From Defluviicoccus sp. (GTDB taxonomy: Bacteria > Pseudomonadota > Alphaproteobacteria > Rhodospirillales > Defluviicoccaceae): a DNA stretch of 64,000 nucleotides. The notes under the pieces were generated by a model that saw only the letters and a list, made by a program, of their open reading frames with translations, had not been told where the DNA came from and did not search any database. A program made the position numbers and the translations under genes. The stretch spans positions 1 to 64,000 of the forward strand of contig JARSSM010000024.1 in assembly GCA_029624735.1 (NCBI GenBank), written 5' to 3'. Below, in pieces: positions 26,396 through 35,090 of this stretch (positions within the stretch are counted from its first letter, which is position 1; each line of letters starts with the position of its first letter).

Positions 26396-27684
26396 GGGCT
26401 CGGGCGGCGCGGCCGGCTGCGCAGGGCGTGGTCGAGGCGACGGTCGAGCGCATCGGCGACCAGGGCGATGGCATCGCCGAGACGCCTCGCGGCCGGCTCT
26501 ACATCCCCTTCACCGTTCCCGGCGATCGCGTCCGCGCCCGCCCGCTGCGGCCGAAGGGGGATGGCTTCGCGGCCGAATGCGTCGCTCTGCTGGCGCAAAG
26601 TCCCGGGCGGCAGGAGCCGCCGTGCGCGCATTTCGGCCGCTGCGGCGGCTGCAGCCTGCAGCACCTGACCGAAGACGCCTATGCCGGCTGGAAGCGGGAG
26701 CGGCTTCAGCGCGCGCTCGATCGGGCTGGCTTCAGTGGCACCGCTCCTGCGCCGCTGGTCCGATCGCTGCCCGGTACGCGCCGCCGGGCCCGGTTTGCGG
26801 TGCGGCGCCTCCGCGGCCAAAGGGTGGTTGCAGGCTTCAACGTTCGCGACGGGCATACCGTCGTCGATGTGCAGGCGTGCCCGGTGCTGGAGCCGCAGAT
26901 TGTCGCTCTCTTGGCGCCGCTGCGGCAGGTGATGACCGAGCTGCTTGCGCCAGGTCAGGCGACGGAAGTGACGGCAACGCTGCTCACGGGCGGCCTCGAT
27001 GTGCTCTTGGACTGTCCCGTCGCGCCCGGTCACGCAGTGCTTGAGCGCCTTGCCCGCTTTGCCGCCGAGGCGAACGTAGCCCGGCTGTCGTGGCGACGCT
27101 CCGGCGCGGTCGTTACCGAGCCGGTGGTGCAGCAGGCCCAAGTCGGCGCGCTGTTCGCGGGCCGGTTCGTTGCCGTGCCGCCAGCAGGCTTTCTGCAGGC
27201 GACCGCGGCTGGCGAGGCGGCGCTGGTCGCGGCGGTCCGGCATGGCCTCGGTTCGGCGCCGACGGTGGCGGACCTGTTCTGCGGCTCAGGCACCTTCACC
27301 TTTCCGCTTTGCGCGGTCGGCGCCTGCGTGCAAGCGGTCGATACCGATGCGGCCTCGGTGGCTGCTCTGGCGACGGCCGCCCGCGGGCTGCCGCACCTCA
27401 GCACCGCGGTGCGCGATCTCATGCGCCGACCGCTGCTGCCGGCAGAGCTTGAACGGTTCGATGCCGTCGTCCTCGACCCGCCGCGCGCCGGCGCCCAAGC
27501 GCAGGTGACGGAACTCGCCCGCTCGCGCGTGCCGCTGGTCGCTTACGTCTCCTGCAATCCGGCGAGTTTCGCTCGCGACGCGCGGATCTTGCGCGAGGGC
27601 GGCTTTACCCTGCACTGCGTTACGCCGGTCGATCAGTTCTTGTGGTCGGAACATCTCGAACTCGTAGCGGTTTTCGGGCGGTGA
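26386..27684 (+). CDS. TrmA/RumA-family RNA uracil methyltransferase
   Basis: A 432-residue SAM-dependent enzyme that makes 5-methyluridine in RNA. A TRAM domain (about 12-68) is followed by Fe-S cysteines Cys80, Cys86 and Cys89 (CAHFGRCGGCSLQH) plus one later Cys. The SAM motif is DLFCGSGTFTFPL and the catalytic Cys390 lies in YVSCNPASF. The start is GTG 26386, which overlaps the transporter ATPase stop by 10 bases. Whether it acts on rRNA (RlmC/RlmD-like) or tRNA (TrmA-like) cannot be told. Confidence 0.9.
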   Translation: MALGARAARPAAQGVVEATVERIGDQGDGIAETPRGRLYIPFTVPGDRVRARPLRPKGDGFAAECVALLAQSPGRQEPPCAHFGRCGGCSLQHLTEDAYAGWKRERLQRALDRAGFSGTAPAPLVRSLPGTRRRARFAVRRLRGQRVVAGFNVRDGHTVVDVQACPVLEPQIVALLAPLRQVMTELLAPGQATEVTATLLTGGLDVLLDCPVAPGHAVLERLARFAAEANVARLSWRRSGAVVTEPVVQQAQVGALFAGRFVAVPPAGFLQATAAGEAALVAAVRHGLGSAPTVADLFCGSGTFTFPLCAVGACVQAVDTDAASVAALATAARGLPHLSTAVRDLMRRPLLPAELERFDAVVLDPPRAGAQAQVTELARSRVPLVAYVSCNPASFARDARILREGGFTLHCVTPVDQFLWSEHLELVAVFGR

Positions 27685-27781
27685 GGGGGCGGTTCATGCT
27701 GCACCCGGCCGTTCACCTGCAGGGCTGTCCGCAGCCCGCCGTCACTGCGCTGGGAACACCCTGTCCATCTCATAACCGCCC

Positions 27782-27795
27782 CCTCCTTCGGGAGG
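27782..27795 (+). other. short UUCG-type RNA hairpin
   Basis: CCTCC-TTCG-GGAGG forms a 5-bp stem closed by a C(UUCG)G tetraloop, an exceptionally stable RNA motif, about 100 bases after the methyltransferase stop. TTGGAAAA follows rather than a T-run. It may mark the end of the transporter-methyltransferase transcript. The rest of the 27685-27906 gap shows no gene. Confidence 0.35.
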
Positions 27796-27906
27796 TTGGA
27801 AAACCGGAAGGGCGATCCGTTCCCAGCGCCGGACATGCCATGCGCGAGCGACACCTGCCGCCACAGGCCCTTGATTCAGCCGGGGGTTCAAGTCATTCTC
27901 AACCGC

Positions 27907-28683
27907 ATGCATGATGAGCAGCTCACCGTCGGTCTGTTCGTGACCTGCCTTGTCGATCTGATGCGGCCGAGCGTCGGCTTTGCCGCAGTCAAGCTGCTGG
28001 AAAACGCCGGCTGCCGGGTGGTGGTGCCGGCGCAGCAGACCTGCTGCGGCCAGCCGGCGTTCAACTCCGGCGCTTCCGTAGAGGCCAAGACCGTCGCCCG
28101 CCAGGTGATCGAAGCGTTTCGCGACGTTGATTACGTGGTCGCGCCTTCTGGCTCGTGCGCCGGCATGATCAAGACCCACTATCCCGAGCTGTTCGCCGAT
28201 GAGCCGGCGCGAGCCGCCGCCGTTGCTGCACTCGCCGCCAAGACCTATGAGCTCACCAGCTTTCTCGTCGATGTGCTGCGCCAGAAGCCCGCCGCTGGAA
28301 CGTATCCCGTCGCCGCGACCTACCACGACTCCTGCTCCGGCTTGCGCGAACTTGGGGTCAAGGCGCAGCCGCGCTATCTCTTGTCCAAGCTCGAGGGCTT
28401 GAGCCTCACCGAAATCCCCTCAGCGGAAACCTGCTGTGGGTTTGGCGGCCTGTTCTGCGTCAAGTACACCGACATTTCGGCCAAGATGGTCGATGCCAAG
28501 GTGGACGACATCGCCGCCAGTGGCGCCAAACTGGTGCTGGGTGGCGATATGGGGTGCCTCATGAACATCGCCGGCCGGCTGCAGCGACGCGGCCTTGCGG
28601 TTGAGGTGCGCCACGTGGCGGAGGTCCTGGCCGGGTCTGCGGACGACGCGCCGGCGATTGGGGAGAGTGACGTAAGGCCTTAA
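27907..28683 (+). CDS. lutA: LutA/YkgE lactate oxidation Fe-S subunit
   Basis: A 258-residue protein with two CCG domains of heterodisulfide-reductase type: QTCCGQPAFNSG with SGSCAGM in the first half, and HDSCSGLRELG, ETCCGFGGLFCVKY with GGDMGCLMN in the second. With LutB and LutC it oxidises L-lactate to pyruvate. ATG 27907 is chosen because the family begins LTVGLFVTCLVDLMRP; the ribosome site is weak. LutB starts 64 bases downstream. Confidence 0.92.
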   Translation: MHDEQLTVGLFVTCLVDLMRPSVGFAAVKLLENAGCRVVVPAQQTCCGQPAFNSGASVEAKTVARQVIEAFRDVDYVVAPSGSCAGMIKTHYPELFADEPARAAAVAALAAKTYELTSFLVDVLRQKPAAGTYPVAATYHDSCSGLRELGVKAQPRYLLSKLEGLSLTEIPSAETCCGFGGLFCVKYTDISAKMVDAKVDDIAASGAKLVLGGDMGCLMNIAGRLQRRGLAVEVRHVAEVLAGSADDAPAIGESDVRP

Positions 28684-28747
28684 GGCGCCTTAAAGGGCAA
28701 TGAACCCGCGCCGGGGCTTTGAGGGAGGAGGAGCGAGAGGGGACGCC

Positions 28748-30172
28748 ATGCAGTCCAAGGCGCATACCTTTACCGCCAATGCCCGTGCGGCACTCGCCGA
28801 TGAACCGTTGCAGGCGGCGCTTGCCCGTTTCCAGGGTGGCTTCCCGGTCAAGCGGCGGGCCGCGATCGACCGGCTGCCGGAGTTCGATGCGCTGCGCGAT
28901 GCCGGCAAGGCGATCAAGGATGCGACGCTCGCCAACCTCGACATCTATCTTGAACAGTTCGAGGCCAAGGTCATTGCTGCCGGCGGCCACGTGCATTGGT
29001 GCGAAGACGCAGACGCCGCCCGGCAGACGGTGATCGACCTCTGCCGCGAGGCCGGCGCCAAGACGATCACCAAGGCCAAATCGATGATCGGCGAGGAGAT
29101 CGCCATCAACGAAGCGCTGGCCGCGGCGGGCTTCACGCCGATCGAAACCGATCTCGGTGAGTACATCATCCAGCTGCGCGACGAAGCGCCGAGCCACATT
29201 ATCGTGCCGGCCGTGCACCTGTCGAAGGAGCAGGTGGCCGAGAGCTTCCGCGCCCATCATCGTGACCTGCCGGCGGAGCGCCCCTTGAGCGAACCGCAGG
29301 CGATGCTGGACGAGGCGCGCGCGATCCTGCGCCAGGCGTTCCTGACCGCAGACGTCGGCATTACCGGCGCCAACATGCTGATCGCCGAGACCGGCAGCAC
29401 TGTGCTCGTCACCAACGAGGGTAATGCGGACTTAACGCAGACGCTGCCGCGGATGCAGATCGTCATTGCCTCGATCGAAAAGGTCGTACCGACGCTGGAA
29501 GACGCGGCGACTGTCCTGCGCCTCTTGGCTCGCTCGGCAACCGGGCAGGAGCTTTCCGTCTATACGACCTTCACTACAGGGCCGAAGCGCGGCGATGACC
29601 TCGACGGCCCGGCGGCCTTTCATGTCATCCTGCTCGATAACGGCCGCAGCCGGATGTTGGGCGGGCCGTTTGCCGAGATGCTGCGCTGCATTCGCTGCGG
29701 CGCCTGCCTCAACCACTGCCCCGTTTACAGCGCCGTCGGCGGGCACGCCTATGGCTGGGTCTATCCGGGACCGATGGGCTCGGTGCTAACGCCGAACCTG
29801 ATCGGCCTTGCCGGCACCAGCGATTTGCCGAATGCTTCAACCCTGTGCGGCCGTTGCGAGGAAGTGTGCCCGATGCGCATCCCCCTGCCGCGCATGCTTC
29901 GGCAGCTCCGCCAGGATGCGTTCGCGAGCGGTGGCGGGCCGAAGCCGATGCGGGCGGGTCTCGCCGCGTGGGCTTTCGTCGCCGGCCGGCCGTGGCTCTA
30001 TCGCCTCGCGACCGGACTAGGCGTCCGCATTCTGGGCCTGCTCGGGCGCCGTCACGGCCGCTTTCGCCGGCTGCCGGGGGCTTCCGGCTGGACCGCAGTG
30101 CGCGATCTGCCGGCGCCAGCGGGCCGGACGTTCCAGGCCCTGTGGACCGAACGAAACGGAGCACGGCGATGA
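28748..30172 (+). CDS. lutB: LutB/YkgF lactate oxidation Fe-S subunit
   Basis: A 474-residue protein with a LUD domain (residues about 60-290) and a ferredoxin-like part with two 4Fe-4S motifs, CIRCGACLNHCP and CGRCEEVCP. It forms the electron-transfer part of the LutABC lactate dehydrogenase, probably feeding quinone. GGGAGGAGGAG lies upstream of ATG 28748. Its last codons overlap lutC by 4 bases (ATGA). The C-terminus has a short membrane-proximal helix, typical of YkgF. Confidence 0.92.
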   Translation: MQSKAHTFTANARAALADEPLQAALARFQGGFPVKRRAAIDRLPEFDALRDAGKAIKDATLANLDIYLEQFEAKVIAAGGHVHWCEDADAARQTVIDLCREAGAKTITKAKSMIGEEIAINEALAAAGFTPIETDLGEYIIQLRDEAPSHIIVPAVHLSKEQVAESFRAHHRDLPAERPLSEPQAMLDEARAILRQAFLTADVGITGANMLIAETGSTVLVTNEGNADLTQTLPRMQIVIASIEKVVPTLEDAATVLRLLARSATGQELSVYTTFTTGPKRGDDLDGPAAFHVILLDNGRSRMLGGPFAEMLRCIRCGACLNHCPVYSAVGGHAYGWVYPGPMGSVLTPNLIGLAGTSDLPNASTLCGRCEEVCPMRIPLPRMLRQLRQDAFASGGGPKPMRAGLAAWAFVAGRPWLYRLATGLGVRILGLLGRRHGRFRRLPGASGWTAVRDLPAPAGRTFQALWTERNGARR

Positions 30173-30849
30173 CGGCGGCGGCGGACCCGGCGCGGGCAGC
30201 AATGCTGGCGCGCATCCAAAACGCGCTGGGGCGCGGTGCACCTTCGGAAGAGCAGCGCCGGCGCGTGCTGCAGCGCTGTGCCGCACCCAGCGCCAACCTG
30301 ATCCCGGCGCGCGGGCGCGAGAACGACCGGATCGCCCAGTTCATCGCCGAGGCGGAACGGGTGAACGCGACGACCGAGCGCTTGGCCGGCTGGAGTGCAG
30401 TGCCGGCGGCGGTCGCTGAAACGCTTGCAGCGGCCGGACTGCCGCCGCGGCTGCGGATGGTGGACGATGCGCGGCTGGCGTCCCTTGCGTGGCCGGCCGG
30501 CCTCGCGGTGGCGACCGGCAAATCGGTCGACGGCGACCGGGCCAGCCTCGCCATAGCCTTCGCCGGCATCGCTGAGACCGGAACGGTGATGCTTCTCTCC
30601 AGCCCTTCAAGTCCGGCGACGCTGAATTTCCTGCCCGAGATGCACATCGTTATCCTGCCCGAAGCCGTGATCGTCGGCGCCTACGAGGATGCATGGGCGA
30701 ACCTGCGGGCGGCGTTGGGGGTGGGCGTGATGCCTCGGGTGGTCAACTGGATCACCGGGCCGTCGCGCACCGCCGACATCGAGCAGACGCTGTTGCTGGG
30801 CGCGCACGGCCCGCGTTTGCTGCACATTCTCCTGCTCGCGGAGGCCTGA
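30169..30849 (+). CDS. lutC: LutC/YkgG lactate utilisation subunit
   Basis: A 226-residue LUD-domain protein (IAETGTVMLLSSPSSPATLN and LPEMHIVILPEAVIVGAYED are typical) and the third LutABC part. ATG 30169 overlaps lutB by 4 bases. The frame is open well upstream of 30169 but only as antisense or alternate reading of lutB. Near the C-terminus the motif GPSRTADIEQTLLLGAHGP is intact. Confidence 0.92.
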   Translation: MTAAADPARAAMLARIQNALGRGAPSEEQRRRVLQRCAAPSANLIPARGRENDRIAQFIAEAERVNATTERLAGWSAVPAAVAETLAAAGLPPRLRMVDDARLASLAWPAGLAVATGKSVDGDRASLAIAFAGIAETGTVMLLSSPSSPATLNFLPEMHIVILPEAVIVGAYEDAWANLRAALGVGVMPRVVNWITGPSRTADIEQTLLLGAHGPRLLHILLLAEA

Positions 30850-31419
30850 TTGAAGAGCGATCGTAACGGCCATTCGGGCGCGGATGCCGACGACCTCTCG
30901 GCCTGGCAGCGCTATACCCGCGACGTGCGCAGGCTCGGCGGCGGCGCGCGGACGCAGGCGCAGCCGTTGCAGTCCGTCGCGCCGGCACCGCAACCGCCGC
31001 AGCTGCCGCCCCGGCCGACGGCGCCGGCCGTTCCTACGGTGGTGGCGGAACAGAAGGCGCCCGGCGTCGCGCCCGGCCTTGACCGCCGGACGCTTGCCAA
31101 CCTGAGGCGGGGTCGCATCCCGCCGCAGGCCACGATCGACCTGCATGGCATGACGCAGGCAGCAGCGCATCGGGTGCTTAGTCCCTTCGTTGTCCGTGCC
31201 CAGGCGGAGGGCAAGCGCTGCGTGCTGGTCATCACCGGCAAGGGCTACGGCACCGAGGGTGCGATCGGCGTGCTCAAGACTGCCGTGCCGCGCTGGCTGA
31301 ACGAGCCGCCGCTGGCGGGGCGCATCCTTGGCTTCTGCCATGCCCCTCCGGCCCTGGGCGGCGAGGGCGCCCTGCTCATCCTTTTGCGCCGGATCCGGCC
31401 GCGCACGGACGAGATTTGA
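30850..31419 (+). CDS. Smr-domain protein
   Basis: A 189-residue protein with a disordered Pro/Gln/Ala-rich N-terminal half and a C-terminal Smr domain. The domain begins TIDLHGMTQAAAHRVL and ends with a basic TGKGYGTEGAIGVL and an ALLILLRR strand. Smr domains in other proteins nick branched DNA or RNA; the role of these small stand-alone alphaproteobacterial forms is unknown. The start is TTG 30850, directly behind the lutC TGA, so it is probably coupled to lutC. Confidence 0.85.
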   Translation: MKSDRNGHSGADADDLSAWQRYTRDVRRLGGGARTQAQPLQSVAPAPQPPQLPPRPTAPAVPTVVAEQKAPGVAPGLDRRTLANLRRGRIPPQATIDLHGMTQAAAHRVLSPFVVRAQAEGKRCVLVITGKGYGTEGAIGVLKTAVPRWLNEPPLAGRILGFCHAPPALGGEGALLILLRRIRPRTDEI

Positions 31420-31444
31420 CGCCGCTCCCCGGGCGCTCTATATT
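31416..31444 (+). promoter_or_regulatory. near-consensus sigma-70 promoter for the DUF2892 gene
   Basis: TTGACG (31416-31421) and TATATT (31439-31444) are separated by exactly 17 bases, with five of six matches in each box. The -35 overlaps the stop codon of the Smr gene. Transcription would start near 31451, giving a leader of about 30 bases. Confidence 0.75.
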
Positions 31445-31465
31445 CACGTTGCCTTATATAACGTG
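31445..31465 (+). promoter_or_regulatory. candidate operator at the DUF2892 promoter
   Basis: CACGTT-N9-AACGTG is an inverted repeat that begins directly after the -10 box and covers the predicted transcription start. That is the classic position for a repressor site. The regulator is not in the window. ArsR-type or redox-sensing repressors commonly control DUF2892/rhodanese genes, so one of these is a guess. Confidence 0.5.
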
Positions 31466-31480
31466 CAAGGAAAGGGAGCC

Positions 31481-31669
31481 ATGGGCAAGAATGTCGGCAC
31501 CATCGATCGGGCTGTGCGCATCATCGCAGGCGTGGTCTTGATCGCTCTGGTTTTCGTCGGCCCGCAAACGCCGTGGGGCTGGATCGGCATTATTCCGCTC
31601 GCCACCGCGCTGATCGGCTGGTGTCCGGCCTATCGTTTGCTCGGGCTCAACACCTGCCCGATGAAGTAA
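31481..31669 (+). CDS. DUF2892 small membrane protein
   Basis: A 62-residue inner-membrane protein of the YgaP-like DUF2892 family. It begins MGKNVGTIDRAVRIIAGVVL, has two hydrophobic helices, and ends with CPAYRLLGLNTC, the conserved cysteine pair around the Tyr/Leu-rich turn. AAAGGGAG precedes ATG 31481. The family is often attached to rhodanese domains and linked to sulfide or thiol stress; this copy stands alone under its own promoter. Confidence 0.88.
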   Translation: MGKNVGTIDRAVRIIAGVVLIALVFVGPQTPWGWIGIIPLATALIGWCPAYRLLGLNTCPMK

Positions 31670-31723
31670 GCGCAGGCCCGCGTGGCGGCCGCGCAATCGC
31701 GTGAGCCCGCTACGACGGGACCG

Positions 31724-33037
31724 CTACAAGATAAACTTCGCGAGGTCGGCGCTCTTGGCGAGCACGCCGACCCGCGCGCGGACGTCGGCGGCCGAAATCA
31801 CGATCGTCTCGCCTGACCGTTCCGAGGCGGAGAAGCTGATCTCCTCGACCAGCTTCTCCATCACCGTCTGCAGCCGCCTGGCGCCGATGTTCTCGACACC
31901 AGCATTGATCTCGGCTGAGAGTGTCGCGATTTCCTCGATCGCATCCGGTGTGATGTCGATTTCAACGCCTTCCGTCGCCATCAGCGCCTTGTACTGCTTG
32001 ATCAGGCTCGCCTCCGGCTCGGTCAGGATGCGCACGAAGTCGTCGCGGGTGAGTGCCTTCAGCTCAACCCGGATCGGCAGCCGGCCCTGCAGTTCGGGCA
32101 GCATGTCGGACGGCTTGGCGATGTGGAACGCGCCCGACGCGATGAACAACACATGGTCGGTACGCACGTTGCCGCGCTTGGTCGGCACGATCGTGCCTTC
32201 GATCAGCGGCAACAGGTCGCGCTGCACGCCCTCGCGGCTGACATCACCGCCCACGCGCTCGGAGCGCTGGGTGATCTTGTCGATCTCGTCGATGAAGACG
32301 ATGCCGTTGTTCTCCACCGCCTCGATCGCCTCGCGCACGACCCGCTCCTCATCCAGCAGCCGATCGGCCTCCTCGGCGACCAGCACGCCATGCGACTCCG
32401 CGACCGTCAATCGGCGCGACTTCTTGGCGCCGCCACCCAGCGCCTTCGACAGCATGTCGTTGAGGTTGAGCATCCCCATTTGCGCGCCCGGCATGCCGGG
32501 AATGTCGAAGGTCGGCAGCTGGAAGCCGGCCTGATCGGCAACCTTGATCTCGATCTCCTTGTCGTCGAGCTGGCCTGTGCGCAGCATGCGACGGAACTTC
32601 TCGCGGGTATCGGTGCTGGCTCCCTCGCCGACGAGCGCCGTAATTACGCGGTCCTCCGCTGCCAGCTCGGCTTTGGCGGTCACCATCTTGCGCATCCGCT
32701 CGCGCGTCATGTGCACCGCGATCTCGAGGAGATCACGGATGATCTGCTCGACGTCGCGGCCGACGTAACCGACTTCCGTAAACTTGGTCGCTTCGACCTT
32801 GATGAACGGCGCCTGCGCCAGGTTGGCGAGCCTGCGTGCAATTTCGGTCTTGCCGACACCGGTCGGGCCGATCATCAAGATGTTCTTCGGTAACACCTCC
32901 TCGCGCATCTGCTCGTCGAGCTGCTGGCGGCGCCAACGGTTGCGTAGCGCAATCGCGACCGCGCGCTTGGCGTCGTTCTGGCCGATGATGTGGCGGTCGA
33001 GCTCGGAGACAATCTCGCGCGGCGTAAAACTGGTCAT
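31724..33037 (-). CDS. hslU: HslU, ATPase of the HslUV protease
   Basis: A 437-residue AAA+ unfoldase. The N-terminus [20 protein letters not shown], Walker [16 protein letters not shown], Walker B FIDEIDKI and the C-terminal tail ending ADLAKFIL (which docks into HslV) are all present. The middle I-domain lies between. ATG 33037 overlaps the hslV stop by 4 bases. It works with HslV to degrade misfolded or regulatory proteins in the cytoplasm. Confidence 0.97.
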   Translation of the reverse strand: MTSFTPREIVSELDRHIIGQNDAKRAVAIALRNRWRRQQLDEQMREEVLPKNILMIGPTGVGKTEIARRLANLAQAPFIKVEATKFTEVGYVGRDVEQIIRDLLEIAVHMTRERMRKMVTAKAELAAEDRVITALVGEGASTDTREKFRRMLRTGQLDDKEIEIKVADQAGFQLPTFDIPGMPGAQMGMLNLNDMLSKALGGGAKKSRRLTVAESHGVLVAEEADRLLDEERVVREAIEAVENNGIVFIDEIDKITQRSERVGGDVSREGVQRDLLPLIEGTIVPTKRGNVRTDHVLFIASGAFHIAKPSDMLPELQGRLPIRVELKALTRDDFVRILTEPEASLIKQYKALMATEGVEIDITPDAIEEIATLSAEINAGVENIGARRLQTVMEKLVEEISFSASERSGETIVISAADVRARVGVLAKSADLAKFIL

Positions 33038-33582
33038 AGCGTCTCGACGAGGATTTCGGTGTTGGTGAAAACGCAGATGCCGGCCGCGATTGTGAGCGCG
33101 CGGCGGGCAACGGCGGCGGCGTCAAGGTCGTCGCGGTCCATCATCGCCCGCGCCGCAGCGAGCGCGTAGGCGCCGCCGGAGCCAATCCCAATCAAGCCGT
33201 CCTCCGGCTCCAGCACGTCGCCGGTGCCGGTCAGCACGAGCGAGACGGAAGCGTCGGCAACCGCCATCATCGCTTCCAGGCGGCGCAGATAGCGGTCGGT
33301 CCGCCAGTCCTTGGCAAGCTCGACACAGGCGCGCTTGAGCTGGGCGGGATACTGTTCGAGCTTGCCCTCAAGGCGCTCGAACAAGGTGAAAGCATCGGCC
33401 GTCGCGCCAGCGAAGCCGGCGATGATCGAGCCATCGCCCAAGCGGCGGACCTTGCGCGCGTTCGCCTTGATGATGGTGTTGCCGAGGCTCACTTGGCCGT
33501 CGCCGGCGATGACCACTTGCGCTCCTTTGCGGACACAAAGGATGGTCGTGCCGTGCCAGTGCGCCTCGCGATCGCTTGTCAT
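33034..33582 (-). CDS. hslV: HslV, peptidase of the HslUV protease
   Basis: A 182-residue proteasome-like peptidase. After removal of a short propeptide ([11 protein letters not shown]) the mature N-terminus is the catalytic Thr of TTILCVRKG, followed by GDGQVSLGN and [17 protein letters not shown]. The C-terminus ITNTEIL-type ending (here [13 protein letters not shown]) is conserved. It is the first gene of hslVU, with a leader of about 100 bases. Confidence 0.97.
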   Translation of the reverse strand: MTSDREAHWHGTTILCVRKGAQVVIAGDGQVSLGNTIIKANARKVRRLGDGSIIAGFAGATADAFTLFERLEGKLEQYPAQLKRACVELAKDWRTDRYLRRLEAMMAVADASVSLVLTGTGDVLEPEDGLIGIGSGGAYALAAARAMMDRDDLDAAAVARRALTIAAGICVFTNTEILVETL

Positions 33583-33681
33583 GTGGGTTTAATCCCCTTC
33601 ACGGCGCCAGGGCACGTCCGGTGAAGACTGTCCGGGTGTGGGGACAATGGGTGGTGGCTTACGGGTCCCTGCACCGCCGCC

Positions 33682-33710
33682 GATGTAGGCCCACGGTCGC
33701 ACCCGGTCAA
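33682..33710 (-). promoter_or_regulatory. possible hslVU promoter
   Basis: On the minus strand TTGACC (33710-33705) and TACATC (33687-33682) are 17 bases apart. The upstream CCCTTGACC also resembles a heat-shock (RpoH) -35, but the expected C-rich -10 is not clear. It is a weak candidate, placed about 93 bases before hslV. Confidence 0.3.
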
Positions 33711-33916
33711 GGGCAGCCGGGTTTTCGTGGGAACCGAGTAGAGGTTCACTTAATGCAGGTATTCCTCGAGCCCTTCCCTCGTTGTCTATAGGGGTTCCAG
33801 AAAACCGGATCTCGTGTCCAGGTTTTTGTCGACAGGATATCCCTATGATACCATAGTTGCGTAGCGCAGTAGACGCATGAGGGTATGTTTCTTATGGACA
33901 AAGTGGGGATAATCAG

Positions 33917-34159
33917 ATGTTTGTTCGGTGTGAGTCGGTAGATCGCGGGCCGGGACCGTCGGACAAGTACGTTACCGTGAAAACGAACTCAGGCGATATT
34001 GAGGAAGTCATCGTCCACACGTCATTTGTGCGCGATAAGATGATGGAGATTGCTCCAGTATCTTCTCGCAATGGATCTGCCGTGTTGATAGAGCTTCCAT
34101 CTGAAACGGTGTCAGGGAGCTGGCGCATCTGGGTTCCCAAAGATAGCCTTCAGCAGTAA
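33917..34159 (+). CDS. hypothetical 80-residue protein in AT-rich island
   Basis: A small soluble protein of 80 residues that I do not recognise. The sequence suggests mostly beta strands (YVTVKTNSGDIEEVIVHTSF, AVLIELPSET), without a signal peptide, membrane helix or metal motif. The gene lies 19 bases before the dCTP-deaminase-like start (34179), so the two probably form one operon. Its codons and base content are clearly more AT-rich than the flanking core genes. It might be a partner or regulator of the deaminase-fold protein, by position only. Confidence 0.6.
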   Translation: MFVRCESVDRGPGPSDKYVTVKTNSGDIEEVIVHTSFVRDKMMEIAPVSSRNGSAVLIELPSETVSGSWRIWVPKDSLQQ

Positions 34160-34178
34160 CGGCGTGGGATTGGGGGCA

Positions 34179-34715
34179 ATGATTCTTACCGACAGAGAGA
34201 TTCAGATCTCGCTCGAGTGTGGTCAAATAAAAATAGCGCCGGTTCCCGACGTATCAGCGTTTAGTTCTACGAGTGTTGACCTTACGCTTGGAGACAAAGC
34301 GGCTGTCTGGCAAGCTGAGAGCGGGATTACTTTACATCCAGGAAGGTCTGGATACTCCTACGGAAACATCAAGAAATTTCAAAGCCTCGTTAACATACAA
34401 GAAATCGAACTAAAGCCGCAAGCGTTTATTCTTGCCTGGACTCGCGAAGAGGTTGATCTACCTCAGAATTCGCGTATTGCTACCCGGGTTGAAGGCAAGA
34501 GTAGCATGGCTCGGATCGGAATAGGAATACACTGTACGGCGCCAACGATTCACGCTGGATTTCGTGGCCCTATTCAGTTAGAGATATTCAATTTCGGCCC
34601 CCATAGCATCGGGCTCGATCCAGGCATGCGCATCTGCCAATTAATACTTGAGCAGACCTTTGGCACGCCCAGCAAAGGATATGGCGGAATGTTCCTGGAT
34701 CAGAAAGTATCCTAA
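34179..34715 (+). CDS. dCTP deaminase/dUTPase-fold protein
   Basis: A 178-residue protein of the trimeric dCTP-deaminase family. The N-terminus ILTDREIQISLECGQIKI, then SVDLTLG, VEGKSSMARIGIGIHCTAP and QLEIFNFGP line up with Dcd; the Glu in QLEIFN is the expected catalytic base and the Ser-Ser-x-Ala-Arg loop is kept. The C-terminal KGYGG is short. ATG 34179 follows GGGGG. A hand count of 34321-34380 gives 26 of 60 G+C, against 40 of 60 for 36361-36420 inside ahcY, so it is likely imported. Nucleotide metabolism or nucleotide-depletion defence are both possible. Confidence 0.8.
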   Translation: MILTDREIQISLECGQIKIAPVPDVSAFSSTSVDLTLGDKAAVWQAESGITLHPGRSGYSYGNIKKFQSLVNIQEIELKPQAFILAWTREEVDLPQNSRIATRVEGKSSMARIGIGIHCTAPTIHAGFRGPIQLEIFNFGPHSIGLDPGMRICQLILEQTFGTPSKGYGGMFLDQKVS

Positions 34716-35019
34716 ACTGTGCTTTGCAACCGCAATGTTTACCGTAATATCCATTGTTTTTGAGCCGGTTCATCGGTGTCCGTAAGTGAAACAAGGTCAT
34801 CTAACCCCTGTGGCCGTCCTCACGCGACTCTGCTGCGGTGAATGTGTCTGAACCGCACTCTGTAATCTAAATTCCAGATCCATAGGTTAGTCCATTGGAT
34901 CGGATGCTCTGGATTCCTGCGTCAGATCCGAGCCATAATCCGCATGGCCATGGCAGCCGGCGGATGGCAGCGTGCGCCAATTCCCAGCTAACCCATGCGG
35001 GGCAATCGGTGCGCGAGAC
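34716..35019. other. intergenic, AT-rich then normal
   Basis: The first 150 bases carry on the AT-rich character of the deaminase island; from about 34900 the base mix returns to that of the core. I see no gene, insertion sequence or tRNA. The start of the core-like sequence near 34900 is a possible right border of the island. Confidence 0.4.
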
Positions 35020-35048
35020 TCGACGCAGCCCTTCGCACGCGGTATAAG
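35020..35048 (+). promoter_or_regulatory. probable ahcY promoter
   Basis: TCGACG (35020-35025) and TATAAG (35043-35048) are 17 bases apart, with four of six and five of six matches. Transcription would start near 35055, giving a leader of about 167 bases. The leader holds a perfect hairpin at 35074-35090. Confidence 0.5.
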
Positions 35049-35073
35049 TGCTGCTTGAGGGCTTGTGCCCGCA

Positions 35074-35090
35074 CCGGCGCGTTGCGCCGG
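35074..35090 (+). promoter_or_regulatory. hairpin in the ahcY leader
   Basis: CCGGCGC-GTT-GCGCCGG is a perfect 7-bp stem with a 3-base loop in the predicted 5' leader. Alone it does not define a known riboswitch. Its place ahead of an S-adenosylhomocysteine enzyme makes a SAM- or SAH-sensing structure worth testing. Confidence 0.4.

Noticed and set aside
33841..33900. Promoter with TATGAT ahead of the AT-rich island
   Set aside because: The -10-like box is good but no -35 lies at a workable distance, and the nearby TGCGT/ACGCA repeat is too short to interpret.
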